A stretch of 64,000 nt of DNA from Prunella strophiata (Eukaryota > Chordata > Aves > Passeriformes > Prunellidae): NCBI GenBank assembly GCA_036583965.1, contig JAZBQD010000030.1, positions 51,771,551-51,835,550 of the forward strand. The letters run 5' to 3'. Below are positions 1 through 12,397 of the stretch, piece after piece. The notes beneath the pieces are model-generated. The model did not search any database, was not told the origin of the DNA, and saw only the letters and a program-made list of their open reading frames with translations. How positions within the stretch are numbered: the first letter of the stretch is position 1; each line of letters opens with the position of its first letter. A program made the translations under genes and the position numbers.

Positions 1-629
1 AAAGTATTGCACATGGCTGATACAGGCCTTCCACTGGTGGCTGCCTGTTTAGCCCTACTGACAGCTTGTTTCTGTGATGGAAGAGAGTCTTCCAACTCAC
101 TGCAAAATCCATTAAGGGCAGAGTATGCAGAAACCACAGACAGGTCTGAGAAGGACAGCTTCATCCCTGTGTCCACATCAGTCTCTTGGGCATCCTCTAA
201 GTCATCAATGTTAAGCTTGGGGCTGCATTTCCATGTTTTCAACCTGGTTGCAGGTGACCCAGTGTTTAAAAACTGAAATGGTTCACTGAAATGAAATGTC
301 TCTGATGCTGAAGAGGAGTTCATTGTGGGCAAGCAGAACAGAGACTTGCTTCGTTGAAATGATCGAGAAATGCCGGAGGCACTCCTGGATCTGCGTGTGA
401 AGTCTCCTAGATCACCGTGTCTCAAGTCCTGCTGGGAGAAACCAAGATAATGACCAAGGCCATTCGTGTGATGTATCTTTTTCTGACCCATTTCTTGTGG
501 CTGCTCAGAGACAGATCGGTGGCTCTGAGGAAGGAAGGCTGGCAGAGTGGTGAAGTGGGAATCTGTTGACACAGATGGATACGGTTGCTTGTTCTGCTTT
601 GCAGACTTCCTACACCAACTGTATGCTTG
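1..629 (-). CDS. FAM124A: FAM124A exon 4 (C-terminal part, runs off the left edge)
   Basis: Seen: on the minus strand a pyrimidine-rich tract ends in CTGCAG at 630-635, and the frame that continues exon 3 (phase 0) then stays open for 209 codons plus 2 bases to the window edge. The encoded segment, residues about 278-486, is rich in Ser, Gln and basic residues and looks disordered. It contains a serine-arginine stretch (RRSRSASGISRSFQRSKSL) and, further on, an acidic segment (LNIDDLEDAQETDVDTG) followed by SDLSVVSAYSA. I recall closely matching text from the C-terminal half of vertebrate FAM124A. Function is not well established; I know of no catalytic activity for this region. The stop codon and 3' UTR are outside the window. 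The exon has no start codon, being an internal or terminal exon, so a search for ATG-initiated frames misses it; apparent plus-strand frames here are antisense shadows. Confidence 0.93.
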
Positions 630-2281
630 CTGCAGTTGGGAGAGGAAGAGAAGAAGATCACATTAATACAGAATTGGCAGTTTTACAACCCTAAGTCTCC
701 ATTGCTGAGTTGTTACTGCAAATAATTATGAAGCAGACTTCAGTCAGTAGGCTTGCAGCAAATGTTTCACTGCAATAACAAAGACAAACCACCCTGCCAA
801 AATCCCAAATATTTACACAAGGAGCCTCAAAGACAACAAGAATAAATGGTAGAGAAGCCTTGCCTTGTGGGCTGAATTACGCTAGCTTGAATTTCTCGCT
901 TCCTATTGACTTACTCAGATTCATTCATGTTCTGTCTTCCAACATTGCTACCTTAGTGGACAGCTTAAGAAAAGAATAAATAAATGGAAGAAGTATATTA
1001 TATAATTATAATTTCTCACTTCTTCCTTTTTGTCCTCCTTTAAAACATCAGAAAGCCTTTAGCAAGCAAACTCATTCTGTCTTCTCAATGGAAATTTACT
1101 AATTCTTTCAACTCTTTCACATTTTCTTCCTTACCCAGTTAGCTCTATTAACCAGCTCACAGTGACATTACAGACACACATTTAGTTTGTTTGTAGATAC
1201 CTAGACTGAAGACCCAAACTCATGGTTATGATCCAAATCTGGACCTGAACCTCAGTCCCAGGGCAGGATTCAGTTGCCTACCCATCAGATACTCAAGCAC
1301 TTGAACAGGGAAAGCAGCTGTGACAAATGATGAGCCAACATCCTTCTCAAGAACGAGCAGGAGTGAGATGGCTTTCCTGTGGAACTAGACACTGATGTCT
1401 AGTTAACAGAACTGTGTTTGAGCAGTCGTAAGGTTTTTCACTTTTCCCCCTTATTTCAGTGAGGTTTTTAGAAATTAGCCTTTCAAAAAGTTTAATTTAA
1501 AGTCTTCTTAATGGAATTTATTGTGTAATACAAAATGCTTGACCTCTGCTCCAAAAGGGACAGGAATTAATCAGACAAAGTGCAAGATCATGCTCTTGAG
1601 AATAAACAACAATCTCAGGTATGGGACTTGTCAGTTGGAAACAGGAGAGGAGAAAGAACTGGGTGTCTTGATCTCTTTCTGCTATTAAAGCAACAAGGCT
1701 GTGACAACACAGTATTGGGCAGTCTCAAGTGAGTTGAAAAAGCACTGTGGACAGCACTGCTATGGCCTCATCTGGAATACTGCACGTGATTCCAATCACA
1801 CATATGTGAAATAGAATAAATGTGAACTGAAAGTGATGGAGCCACAGGAAAGAAAAAAAAGAAGATGAACTATCCATTAAAAAAACAGAACCACAAACTA
1901 AATAAAAGGTTTCTAATAACAACAGGAAGAGAAGAATCTTCTGGGGTGAGTAATGGATAAAGACAGAGCTTGCTCATTTTACCAAACAGATTATATGACA
2001 TGACAGAAAGAGCTGAGACCTGGCAACCAAGGAGGTTCTTTGTACCCAGTCTCTAAAAGAGCTCCATACATTGCTGCTTCTAACATCTTGCTAGTGCACA
2101 TCACATTGTCTTAGTGACCCAGATCTGTCATGGCCATATTCTGGTTTATATTGAAGTGATTTTATGGGCAAAAAAAAGGATTTTCACATCTGCAAAAAAA
2201 TGCTTGGTTCTTTCATGATCTCTTACTAGAATTATAGAACAGCCAAACTATAGAAGTTCATTTAGATACTGTAGATGAGTA

Positions 2282-2330
2282 AATATACATATGTATACTA
2301 TATATATGTGTGTATATATATATATATGTA
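2282..2330. repeat. TA/TG-rich imperfect microsatellite
   Basis: Alternating pyrimidine-purine run of TATA, ATGT and GTGT units inside intron 3 of FAM124A. It is interrupted and short, so it is probably an old microsatellite. Confidence 0.8.
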
Positions 2331-5308
2331 ATAAGGTGTGTTAATTCATAACCTATTTCTGTGTAATATAGTAAGTTGTTTCCCTTAATGCCATGAAGAA
2401 TTATATGAATGAAGAAATTGAGGACAAAAGAGTCAAATGTAATGAGTCAGTTGTCAACGTAATTTCTGTCATTAGCCAGAAATCACGTTAGACCTCTACA
2501 AATAACATTCTTTTATTAGTGCAATATGTGAGCCAATTTGTTTAAAAATTACTCTGCAAGACAAAAAGCTTGTCCACAAAGAAAATATAGCTATTTCTTA
2601 ACTAAAGGCATTTTTGGATAACCCAGAAGAAAGAATCTGACATGCTGAAGGTCCACAAACAGATCACTGCACTCTTTTGATGTGTTTGACCAAGAAAACA
2701 CTCCTAAATTTGTTAGCATTAACAAAAGGTACCACATTTTTTCTCCGCAGTAGCTCTGTTATGAGGTACACTACATGAACTCAACCACCATGCTCAATGT
2801 ATCAATTCCCAAAATCATTTTGGGAACAGATCTGTCCTTGCACTGCAGAGAGTTCCAGGGCCAGTACCTTTGCCTTGTGCAGGCCACACCACCCGTCTAC
2901 CACATGTACATCAGGCAGAGCCCACAGACATCATGAATAAGATTTGGCTCTCTAGTTAATACAGCCAGTGGGGTCTGCAGAGCAATTCAGCTTTCCCTGA
3001 AAAAAATCTTGTGTGTGGTTGGTTAGCTGAATTGTTATCTATGTCCTTAGGCTGTGCTACAGTAAGAACATACACTGTAGCTGACAATCTACTTTAGGTA
3101 AGACATTACTTTTAGGCTTTTGTTATTTTAAACCTTTTTTTCCTAGTTCTTTTAACGTTTCTGCAGACAGACAGAGGCACTTCATTTTACACAGAGTATT
3201 TGCTGTTAATTTTGCTCCTGGATCACAGCTCCTGGTCAAGCCCAGTTGGCCTGGCAGGAGATAATGGTGGATGGTGAGGAGTAGGGAGCAAGCACAGCCT
3301 GCCCCCAGAACTCTGCCTGCAGGGCAGATCAAGTGACATCACTAACACAGCTTATTTCTGAACAGCTGTTTATAGGAGGAACGGCTCACCTTGATAATTT
3401 TTTTAGATGATTTAAGATTTAGAAGGCCTATTTTCCAATGCTGCTCTTCATTATATGGGCAGAACTGGGAAATAATGGGGGGATATTATTTTAATACTTT
3501 AATCTTACAGCAATATAACCAAAGACTTTCCTGGCTGTGAGGACACCAGAGAGTACAAGCAGCAGTGGTGTACTACAGGTAGAACAGTGTACCACAGGTA
3601 GCGTGTCAGAAGCTCCATCCCACAAAATACTAGTGAATAAAGATTAAAGGCTAATCCTGTATTGTAGAAAACTGGATTATGTGGACTAATAAGACTTTTC
3701 TATATCTACATTCTCTAACTTGTCAGAGATCACAGAGGGGATTCCATGATTTAGCCAGGATTAAAAGTCAGGCAAAACTAGCTCCTTGTCCTGTGCCAAG
3801 GCCAGTGACTGTGTCCCCCTGTGCCACCTTGGGATGGCACACCGAGTGCTGCACACAGCCTGTGCACTCATGTGACTGCTCCTCTTCAGTTTTGGAGGAG
3901 GCTTCTCTGCCTCCTTAATCCTGCCACTGGCTTTGAAAACAGCTGCATCTTTTCTGAGTTCTTTTCTTTCCAAGTCCTCACCGTCAGCCTTCTCACGGCT
4001 TGCTAGCACTCAGCATTGCCTGCTGCCTCCCTGCTGCCTGGCAGAGCCCTGCCTGGTGCAGCCATGCTGCCTGCAACAGGCACAAGCACCAGAGAGATGC
4101 CAGAGAGGGCTTCAAGTCATCTGAGAGGGCAAAGACACAATGCAAAGTGACTCACTGATTTTGACCAAAATTCCAAATGCAGGGAAGTAGATTTGTCAGA
4201 CTTTGCCACAAAGATGTGCAGCAAACTCGGCCACTGACTGAACAGATTAGCTCTCTAACAGAACAGATTTTTTCATCTGGTGCTAATCTGCTGCTCATTT
4301 ATAATCTCTGCACAAATCTTTGTGAAGCCTGGAGGGATTTAGAGCCTTTGTGTTTTACAATGGGCTGCAGAAGAATTTCATGAGGAATATCCGGGAATGC
4401 CATAAACAACTTGGGGTGAACCTTTCAGAAATGCACTTTCAACTTGGGCTGCTGGCACCTAACAGAAAAAATCCGTGAGTGTTGCTGCAGTCTATTTTAA
4501 GTTATCTGCTTTTTAAGAAAGCAGATAGAGATCTCCTTAAGCATTATCTGCATTAAGAACTGCCAGCAAGGCTTTGCTGAGGTCAGGACCCAGCAAGCAC
4601 AGCAATGACATCACCATCTCGAGCCCAGAATTTGCCTGCCTTGCTCAACAGGAGTGTGATGGTGTTTGTTTAATTGTATTAAAACCAGTGGAACTGATCC
4701 AGAGGAAAAAAAAAATCAACACAAGAAAAAGTTGCAGAGATTAGTCCTCAGTATCATCATAATAAATCTTACTTGAAAGGCAAATAGTCAGAAGCACAGC
4801 ATTTCAAGAAGGCAAAATGCACAGATTTGATTAAAAATTGAACCTCTTTGAAGAGTGGCTTGTAATGTGCTTACAAAAATAGAAAAGTTGAGTGCTTTGT
4901 AACACAAAATATATTCATTCTCAAGAATTTTTGGTGGGTGTATAGATTCGTAAGAGATCCTAGTATGCCATAGAACTCAACTGGATAAAGTACCTTAGGC
5001 TGAAGAGAAACAAGTAAAAATCTCTTATATGAGTTAGCAGCTGATTCTCCATACTCCCCCAAAACTCAGACATTAGCATTAAGGACAACCAGACACTTGT
5101 GTCACAAAAAGGAAAGGAAAAAATAGAATAAAATATTTTGAAAAACAGGAGACCAGTATTAGATTTACAGATTAATTAAATCAGTTCATGACACCTCCCT
5201 TGACTGAGTGAATTTTTGCTCTGAAAGTGTGTCCTTTTCACAAGTTTCAGAAGAAAATAAATATAATTTTTGTAAAGGTGTCCTGTACACATCCTTGCCT
5301 GTCATAAG

Positions 5309-5490
5309 ACATAGAACAGTTGGGGTTGGAAGAGACTTTAAAGATTGTATAGGTCCAACCCCTCTGCCATGGGCTGGGACACCTTCCACTAGAGCAGGTT
5401 GCTCAAAACTCCATCCAGCCTGGCCTTGAACACTGCCAGGGATGGGGCAGTCACAACTTCTCTGGGCAGCCTGTGCCAGTGGATGCTTTT
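5309..5490 (-). mobile_element. CR1 LINE 3'-end fragment
   Basis: The plus strand reads as the reverse complement of an avian CR1 3' end. It opens with CATAGAACAG and GGGTTGGAAGAGAC, continues with GGTCCAACCCCTCTGCCATGG and a copy of the GAGCAGGTTGCTC segment, and closes with CTCTGGGCAGCCTGTGCCAGTG. This is the usual 5'-truncated CR1 piece of bird genomes. It carries many substitutions and no coding capacity, and it lies in intron 3 of FAM124A. Confidence 0.93.
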
Positions 5491-8172
5491 CTTGCCTTTC
5501 TTCCTCTTTGTGCTCAGTTCTGCTCTATGTGCACTATTATGTATAATAATTCAGCAAGTTTGATGGTCTTTTCTCACCTCCATTTTCCTTCCTGCAGACT
5601 AAACTGTTATCTGCAAAAGTGCCCTTTCTTTGCCTGTTTTTTGTCTTTTTGCCTTCTCTGACCCTGGTTTAGTTGCTCTTCTTTCTCTTTTCCACTTGTA
5701 GGTATCTGAGTCCTCTTGTCCCAGCTCCTTGTGTCAGTTATGGCCACTACCTCTGCTCCTAAAACACATGGCACCACTTCTCAACTCAAGATTACATTGC
5801 CCCATACAGATAAGAACATTGGCCGATTAATTCAGCAAACCAGCTAAAAAAAGAATCCCTCTACCTCCTCATAAGCTGTGATCTGTTAACATTTGCAGTG
5901 TTGTTTCAAGGACGCCTTAAAAAGCAACACCAGGCAGAAAACAGCCACCTCATAAACTGCACAGGGACTCTCTGGCATGTAAAACAGCAGCAGGTCCTAT
6001 GCTTAAGTGCTGAGTCTCTGCCTAGGTAAGATATTCATTTTTCTGGTGTCCACCTTCCTCCTGGGTATGTCTGCATGTTCCATCTCACGCAGAGTGGCTA
6101 GGAAATCCTGCCAAAATATTATTTTACTTTCCCTACTCTATCCAGAGATGTTATCATATTTTAAAGAAGCCATCTGTGCACTTTCTCCTCTCTGCTCACT
6201 ATCCTTGCTTCCCAAACATGCATGGCCAAGCCAGTCCAATCAGTTATCAACCTTTCCTGCTTCCCACATTGCATTGCCAGGAGTGCAAGTTGATTAGCAC
6301 TTCATCTGTCTCTGTGTGGATTATGCCCAGAGGCAGCCAAGAATCTGGACAAGACCTATAAATCCAGCAGTATACTCAGTATACCAGCACATGGTGTATT
6401 CTTAGCTACATTATTTACATATTCTTCCCACTGCTCTGACAAAAGCTCCCCAGAGCTCCTGCTTCTGGGCTTAGCTCTGGTGAAGCAGTGTGGGTGTCTT
6501 CCCATAGGATGAAATTGTGTTCCTAAGCCTTGCTCCTGCTCCAGCCAGCTGAACCCTTTACCTCAGCTGCACCCTTGGAGCAACTTGCCAATGTGTAAAA
6601 GCTACTGTGACAAGGTAATTCTGAAGGTAATTCCCTCAGCAAATGAAGGAGTAGTTTCTTGGCATTAAACAGATTTATCTTACCCATGAATAACTTTGTT
6701 GTCTCTTGAACTGACTTTATCTAAGCCCCCTGATAATTGCATTTGCAAAATGGATTAAGAACATGGATCAATCTGGCTGGCAAGTATCCAAGTGCCTGTC
6801 AGGACAAGCAAGAGGTCACATCTTGTTAGCTTAAACATGGAAGTATACTCAAACTTCAAACTTTAAACACTGCTTAAATTTAACAGGATGTTAATCTACC
6901 ATTTTTGGTACAATTATAATTTTAAAAAGGTGCAGTATCTGTATAAAGTAAGCAAAACCATTCTGATGATTACTATCAACTGATATGAAGACTGAAAAGT
7001 ACGGAGAGGTCATTGTTTAAGTTTATATAGCTGGGAAGAAATCAAAGTTATCATCAATGCTGTGGCATGGATAATACTGCTGATAGCAACTCTCTGTGAG
7101 AAGTCAAAATGTAGTCTTGTTACTTTCAAAGGTAGTTACTATAATTGCTTTGAACTTAAAATGAATTAAATGAATATAAGGAGTCCATGGACCACCAAAT
7201 CCAATGTTTCCTATAATCCCTGCTCCATCATTTCCTCTCCCTAACTGACCATCCTGCCTTAAATCAAGGTATTAACCTGCTTGCACCTGCTGGGTGGCTG
7301 TTATGTAGTTAGCTATGAATATGTGCTAAAATCTATTTATTGACAGGTTCTTGTGTCTGTATCAAAACAATCATTGAGTAAACAGAGCCCTTTCCTGCTC
7401 CTGCTGTTTACCATGTGGTCTGTCTTCAAGTCAGAGCTCCCTTCACACTCACTTTGGTTGGGCACAGGTGACCCTACTCTTCCAGTTTCCCTTTGCAGGA
7501 CTGTCTCTCCCTTCCTCTGCATGGGGTGAGAGCCCTTCCCTGTCCCTGCACCTTTCTGAGGTCACCTTTCTGGAGTCCAGAGCTGAAGGCAGGTGTGGCC
7601 CTTGGGACCCTGTGCAAATTCCCATGCTTCCTATGGCACAGTAACTCTGGTACACACCAGAGACTGCGATTTTCTTTTCATGGTCATGTTGCACTGGTGG
7701 CTGTAGGTATCTGAGTAACAGGAAATTTTCCCTTTGATTTAGCCTTAGAGCTCCACTTCTTATTGTACAGACTTGCTTAAAACCCATTCACCAGGACCTA
7801 GTTTTCATGGCTTTAAAATGGCATAAGTTAGATCCAAAGTCTCTGTTTTCCTTCCACTTTGCATATACTAAACTTCTTTTGCTTCACCAAGCTTCCAGAG
7901 TGATAAATTCCATTTCTGTAACTTCATTCTCATTTGCCATTTGTCCTCCTGTTCAGAATCATCATCCTCACCGAAAACAGAAATGAAAATCAATTGTATT
8001 TGCAGGCCATACTTAGGAAGGTTTCTGCTCTTCTCTTTCTGGTTCATATGGCTAAAATCTTATTTTGATTTTCTTTGCTTAACAATTCTCACCTTACCTC
8101 TGTACTGCCTGACATTTGTTACTTCTGAAAATTTTTTGGGTTTAAACCAAGAGCCCTATTTAGGAAGCCCTA

Positions 8173-8197
8173 TTTTTTGTTGTTGTTGTTGTTGTTT
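8173..8197. repeat. (TTG)n short tandem repeat
   Basis: A T run followed by about seven TTG/TGT units. It is intronic with no evident role. Confidence 0.8.
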
Positions 8198-9157
8198 TAA
8201 TCTTTCCCTTCAATTTGCTTGAAACCAGTGTAAGGTCCCATAAACCAAAGTTATATCACACAGCAGAAACCTCCTGAGAAAGAACAGGGAAAAGAGGACA
8301 TAGCTGAGTGTGGTTGCTGTGTTTAAGTTTGGTGATGACTTATCAGCTTCAGTGTGCAACTTAGGCTGACACAGATATGCCTGAAGTGCAATCAGTAACC
8401 CTGAAAAATCTGGTGACTGTCTTGCCAGATAGGCAAGGCAGCTGCCCTCCTCAGCCCTTCACAAGTGTTATTCAGCTCTGGCATGGGATTTCTCTGATGG
8501 TGACATCTGCAAAGCAGCATCAAAAGGTTCTACTACCACTTGGATGTGACTCACCAGAGCAGACATGTCCTGTGTACTTGGAATTTCAGTCCCAGGAACT
8601 ACAAACCCAGAGGCACTGTGCTACAGAGGGTTGCACACACCTCTCTGCATGCTGGGAGGTCTGTGCAGTGCAAGGATGGCACCCACAATGTGTCTTCCAC
8701 AGAAACAAGGTCAGACAAGTGGACAAGCCACACGAATGAAATTCACTCCAAAAGAATATCCAAACAACAGCCTTATAAAGGTGAAGGACAGTGCTCTTTG
8801 ATTTGAATTTGAATGTAAGCAGCAATAAAAACTTCTGCAGTGCAAGAATGCACCTTAACCTGGCTCTGGATTGCCACAGATGCCCCTCTGCAGGGCAGGC
8901 AGCTATTAAGAGTTTGCTGCTTATCCTTTTATCTCCCTTGGATGTGGTGTAGTGAAGCAGAGCATGCTGATATATTGCCCAGATATGGTGCCTGCAGATG
9001 TCCTAACAAACAAACTCTCAGGATTCGGTTATGAGCACTTGACATTAGTTCAGAAAGAGAGTCTGTGGGAATGTCTCTCTTAGGCTGCTCTTCAGGATGC
9101 ATTTCTTTTCCTTCATCACCTCTCTCTTCATCCTGATAATCGTGGTGCAAAAGAGAG

Positions 9158-9190
9158 ATTTTCTAGCATCACCCAGTGATGCTAGAAAAT
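9158..9190. repeat. Perfect 15-bp inverted repeat with 3-nt loop
   Basis: The left arm ATTTTCTAGCATCAC (9158-9172) and the right arm GTGATGCTAGAAAAT (9176-9190) are exact reverse complements separated by CCA. It lies about 430 bp downstream of exon 3, inside intron 3. The RNA from either strand could form a 15-bp stem. No mobile-element match or flanking target-site duplication is obvious. Confidence 0.95.
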
Positions 9191-9618
9191 AATGAGTACC
9201 ATTAGGACTTCTGCTTGTCTTCCATAAAAGTCTCATAACTGAGGGCTATTTTAAAACTCCCTGTCAGTTCTGTGCCCATACTTCTTATAAAACTACACTC
9301 ACCAGCCATGATTTCTCCACTTGGGCTCATAATTCCTTCTCTCCTCATTTTTAAAACTGCTATCTCATCTCACGTCACTCAGCATAAACTGAGGTTGACT
9401 GATATGTGGCCAACATCATTCACTGCTTTTGTGATCAGTTACACAACACAGCAAGGGGTTTCAAATTCTTTTTTCAGCAGTACTGTTCTGGCTCTTGCTC
9501 CAAGGATAGAGCAAAAAAACTAAACAACCAACCAACAAAGAGCAACTGTCAGTGCAGGTTTAGCTTTCGTGCACAAAACCAAGAAATGTGCTTCTATTTC
9601 CCTGTGTACTGAGTTTAC

Positions 9619-10358
9619 CTGCAAAAGGATCCGATTCCCATCGTGGTCTTCTGTCTGCCACCTGCCTTCACTGATAGGGCTGCAAGGGTTGGGCAAGAGA
9701 GGCACAAGTTGCCCCACATCTTTTACTCTGAACTCCAGCACGGCTGACTCTGTCCTCACTGGAACCTGTCCCTTCGGGAGTTTCTTTAAAGAAAACTGAA
9801 TGTCTATTTCCATGTTAGAATAGACAGGAAAAACACAGAAGTCGGCTTTTTTCTGACACACTGGTCTTTTCAGTATTAACTCATACAATTTCAGAATGTC
9901 CACAAAATTCTCATTCCTGCAGTATATGGTGAAGCGGATCATTTCTTTCCCGTAGTGCACTGGGCGAATGGCCCACAGAGGAGTCTCTGGAGCCAAGGTG
10001 TAAAAGTCCTGGCTGCATGGCATGTAAGGGAGGAATTTCCCATGCATTAGCTCTGTGTGGTGGTAATGCCAAGGTGGCCGCTGAAAAGTTTCGTGGAGCT
10101 GCAAGATGGGCTCTTCTCCATACTCCTCCTGCAGGAACAGAATGACAGCAAGGGCTGGCTGAGAAACACCAGCCTTGACCGGCTTCCTGCGCTTCCTGGG
10201 CACTCGTCTTTCTGAGACCAGGAACAGCTGGAGGTCTGGGTGGATCCAGGCTAGAAGCTTATCAATGGCCTGCTGGAGAGTCTTGGATTCACCTGGGTCT
10301 GTGATAATATGTACACTAACAAGGAATGGGTCTTGTATGCCTTCCACAGAAAGTTCAC
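9619..10358 (-). CDS. FAM124A: FAM124A exon 3 (main conserved domain)
   Basis: Seen: a 740-nt exon. The acceptor is a long T tract followed by CCAATATTTCAG, and the donor is TTGCAG|GTAAAC. It enters with 2 bases of a split codon and ends on a complete codon, coding residues 32-277 with no stop. Recognisable stretches are ELSVEGIQDPFLVSVHII, a basic cluster RRVPRKRRKPVK at about residues 81-92, LAVILFLQEEYGEEPILQLHE, PLWAIRPVHYGKE, QKKADFCVFP, and LVPLLPNPCSPISEGRWQTE followed by DHDGN. These match my recollection of vertebrate FAM124A closely; the paralogue FAM124B shares the NPC-PIS and RWQT region but diverges elsewhere, so FAM124A is the better call. The family domain has no known enzymatic motif. 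FAM124B has been linked to CHD7/CHD8; a similar role for FAM124A is only conjecture. The basic cluster could be a nuclear-localisation signal. Confidence 0.98.
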
Positions 10359-10504
10359 CTGAAATATTGGAAAAAAAAAAAAAAAAGTCCTTTAATGTTT
10401 GCAAGTAAGTTACAGCACTTAGGTGACCCTTAAAGGAGAAACAGTCTACTCAGTCACAGTGGGCTTTTCTTTTTCTCCAGCTCTCTGAATCTCACTTGTA
10501 GTAA

Positions 10505-10524
10505 ACAACAACAACAACAACAAA
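10505..10524. repeat. (CAA)n short tandem repeat
   Basis: About six CAA/ACA units just beyond the exon 3 acceptor in intron 2. Simple sequence only. Confidence 0.85.
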
Positions 10525-10916
10525 AAGTACAGCAATATAGCAACCAAAAATAATCAGAAGGTAGAGAAAAGTTTCATCAAGCCTGCCGTAAGAGCTGCTG
10601 CTTCTCTGAGATAGCATCCAAAATATGCTACTCAGCCTGCATTTCTGTGTTAGAAAAGACCTGTTCCACACAGTTGAGAGGTAGGAAAGACAAAAAATAA
10701 TGGTGTAGAGTGGGGGTGTAAGGGGCATTAATGATGTGCAGAATGATAAGAGTGGAGAGTGCTCATCCCGTCCTACTTTCATTTTTGCCAACTGGCTCAG
10801 GGCATGGAAATCACACCATTGAACTCTATTACCCTGACACTGGAGTATTACACACAGTTAAGTGTTTTATGTCCTGGAGGCAATTGTTCTAGTAAGTAAG
10901 GCAACGTTTGTAGGGA

Positions 10917-11005
10917 AAGGTAATATCTTTTATTAGACCAACTGATACAGCTGGTAAAAAAAAAAGCAGACAAGCCTTCAAGCACACAGGTCCCTCTTTA
11001 GGAAA
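10917..11005. repeat. Probable ancient interspersed repeat
   Basis: The stretch beginning TAATATCTTTTATTAGACCA, then CAAGCCTTCAAGCACACAGG, then CCCTCTTTAGG resembles an old repeat that I recall as common in turtle and crocodilian genomes and decayed in birds. The family name is not certain. The match is by memory only. Confidence 0.4.
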
Positions 11006-12348
11006 TAAATTACTTGTCCCTACAAATCCTGCACTGTTTATATCTTCAGACTGTAATACTACTGCTTCAAGGTTTTCTTAAGATTAGGGAAGACTTGTGA
11101 AGGGAGGAGGCACAAAAAAGTTACTCAGGGGAAAAAAGAAGCCTCTAGTTAACCTTGGCAATGTTCAGAGGGGCTCTATCTCTTGTTTGTCCCTGGAACT
11201 TCTTTGATAGCCCAGCAGAGAGCAATGGCTGAGCAGAGGCCTAGGGAGAAATTGTTACTTTGTTCTGCTGGAGTTACATGCCAATAAAGAGGCATGGTGA
11301 TCCTAGAAAGTTTAATAAATTAATCAAGTAACCTTGATATTTTTTGCTGAAATGGCTCCCCTTGTGTGGTATTCTGAAACCACCTCCATGTCTGAGACCC
11401 TGAGCTTGGGCACAAAGCCTGAATGTGAGAAGCCTTAGAAAGGCTTCCCGAGCTTTTCATTGTGCAGACCACATTTAATAAGGGGATTGTCTCAAAGGCT
11501 ATTCCCCCTCCTATTAGCAATCAGTACAAACCTCTCCCTCCTCCCTGCTGGCATCAGAACAACATTCTTGTGATACTTCACCAATTGCTTTAATGGAAAA
11601 GCAGCTTTGTGAGAGTAGTGTATTTTAGTTGTCTTTCAATATAGAATAGCTGCAAGACCCAGAGAAAATTTAGATGCAACTGCATAGCTTTGCAGCCAGA
11701 GATGACGGGTAAACAAGAATTCAGCCTCAATTTAGAAGCTGCAGAAAGATATGGTGTGCAGAGCAAATAGAAAGCATGCATCTTGCCTAGGGGAGATAAA
11801 GAAAAACCAAGTAAGTAATCAAAAATACAATTACAGCAGAGTTCTCGTATCTCTGCATGAAATGGGTGATGTGGAGTGACTTTGTCAGATAGCTAATGGA
11901 AGAAAAACAAATTGAAGCAAAAAGAAAAACGGGGTCAGTGTGTGGCAAGAAGCTTTGCTGTGGCAGTCATTACTGGTAGGTAGCTCTTTGAGATACCCCC
12001 TGTGGGTAGTCACAGCGTGGGAGAAAGACAAAAGGGGTGTGGGGGGAGGTCCTCTCGTGGTCCTCTACATCAGACAGCAGAACAGAAAGGAAAACAAATT
12101 GCAGAGGACAGTGATCTAATAAAACCTGAAGCCTGATAACTACGCAGTCATTCATTTTCTAAGGCTGGAATAGAGGATGTTCAGCTTTTTTCTCTCTCTG
12201 ATTCCTTTGTTACACAAATGCTATCAAAGCCTGCAACAAGTGACAGGCTTGATATTTATGCATATAAATGACTGCAGCTCTGAAAGAAGCCTGGGCACAA
12301 CAATGTGAAGCACAGAGCCATCGTTGCCGTCAGCTTCTTGCTCTGCAT

Positions 12349-12349
<1 letters not shown>

Positions 12350-12392
<43 letters not shown>
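12350..12392. repeat. Poly(A) tract, 43 nt
   Basis: An uninterrupted run of A on the plus strand, preceded by GCTCTGCATC. No recognisable retroposed body or target-site duplication lies beside it. Confidence 0.97.

Positions 12393-12397
<5 letters not shown>

Larger units (their letters stand above)
630..9618 (-). other. FAM124A: FAM124A intron 3
   Basis: This is the stretch between the exon 3 donor (CAG|GTAAAC) and the exon 4 acceptor (pyrimidine tract, CTGCAG). The DNA is AT-rich with scattered short frames, none of which shows recognisable protein similarity. It holds a TA/TG-rich microsatellite near 2.3 kb, a degraded CR1 at about 5.3-5.5 kb, a short TTG repeat at 8.17-8.20 kb and a perfect 15-bp inverted repeat at 9158-9190. 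I see nothing else I can name. Confidence 0.9.

Noticed and set aside
7..276. Plus-strand frame of 89 codons with a signal-peptide-like start
   Set aside because: It is the antisense strand of FAM124A exon 4, whose own frame continues the gene in the correct phase.
7449..7787. 112-codon minus-strand frame as a FAM124A exon
   Set aside because: No similarity to the family, and exons 3 and 4 already join in phase without it.
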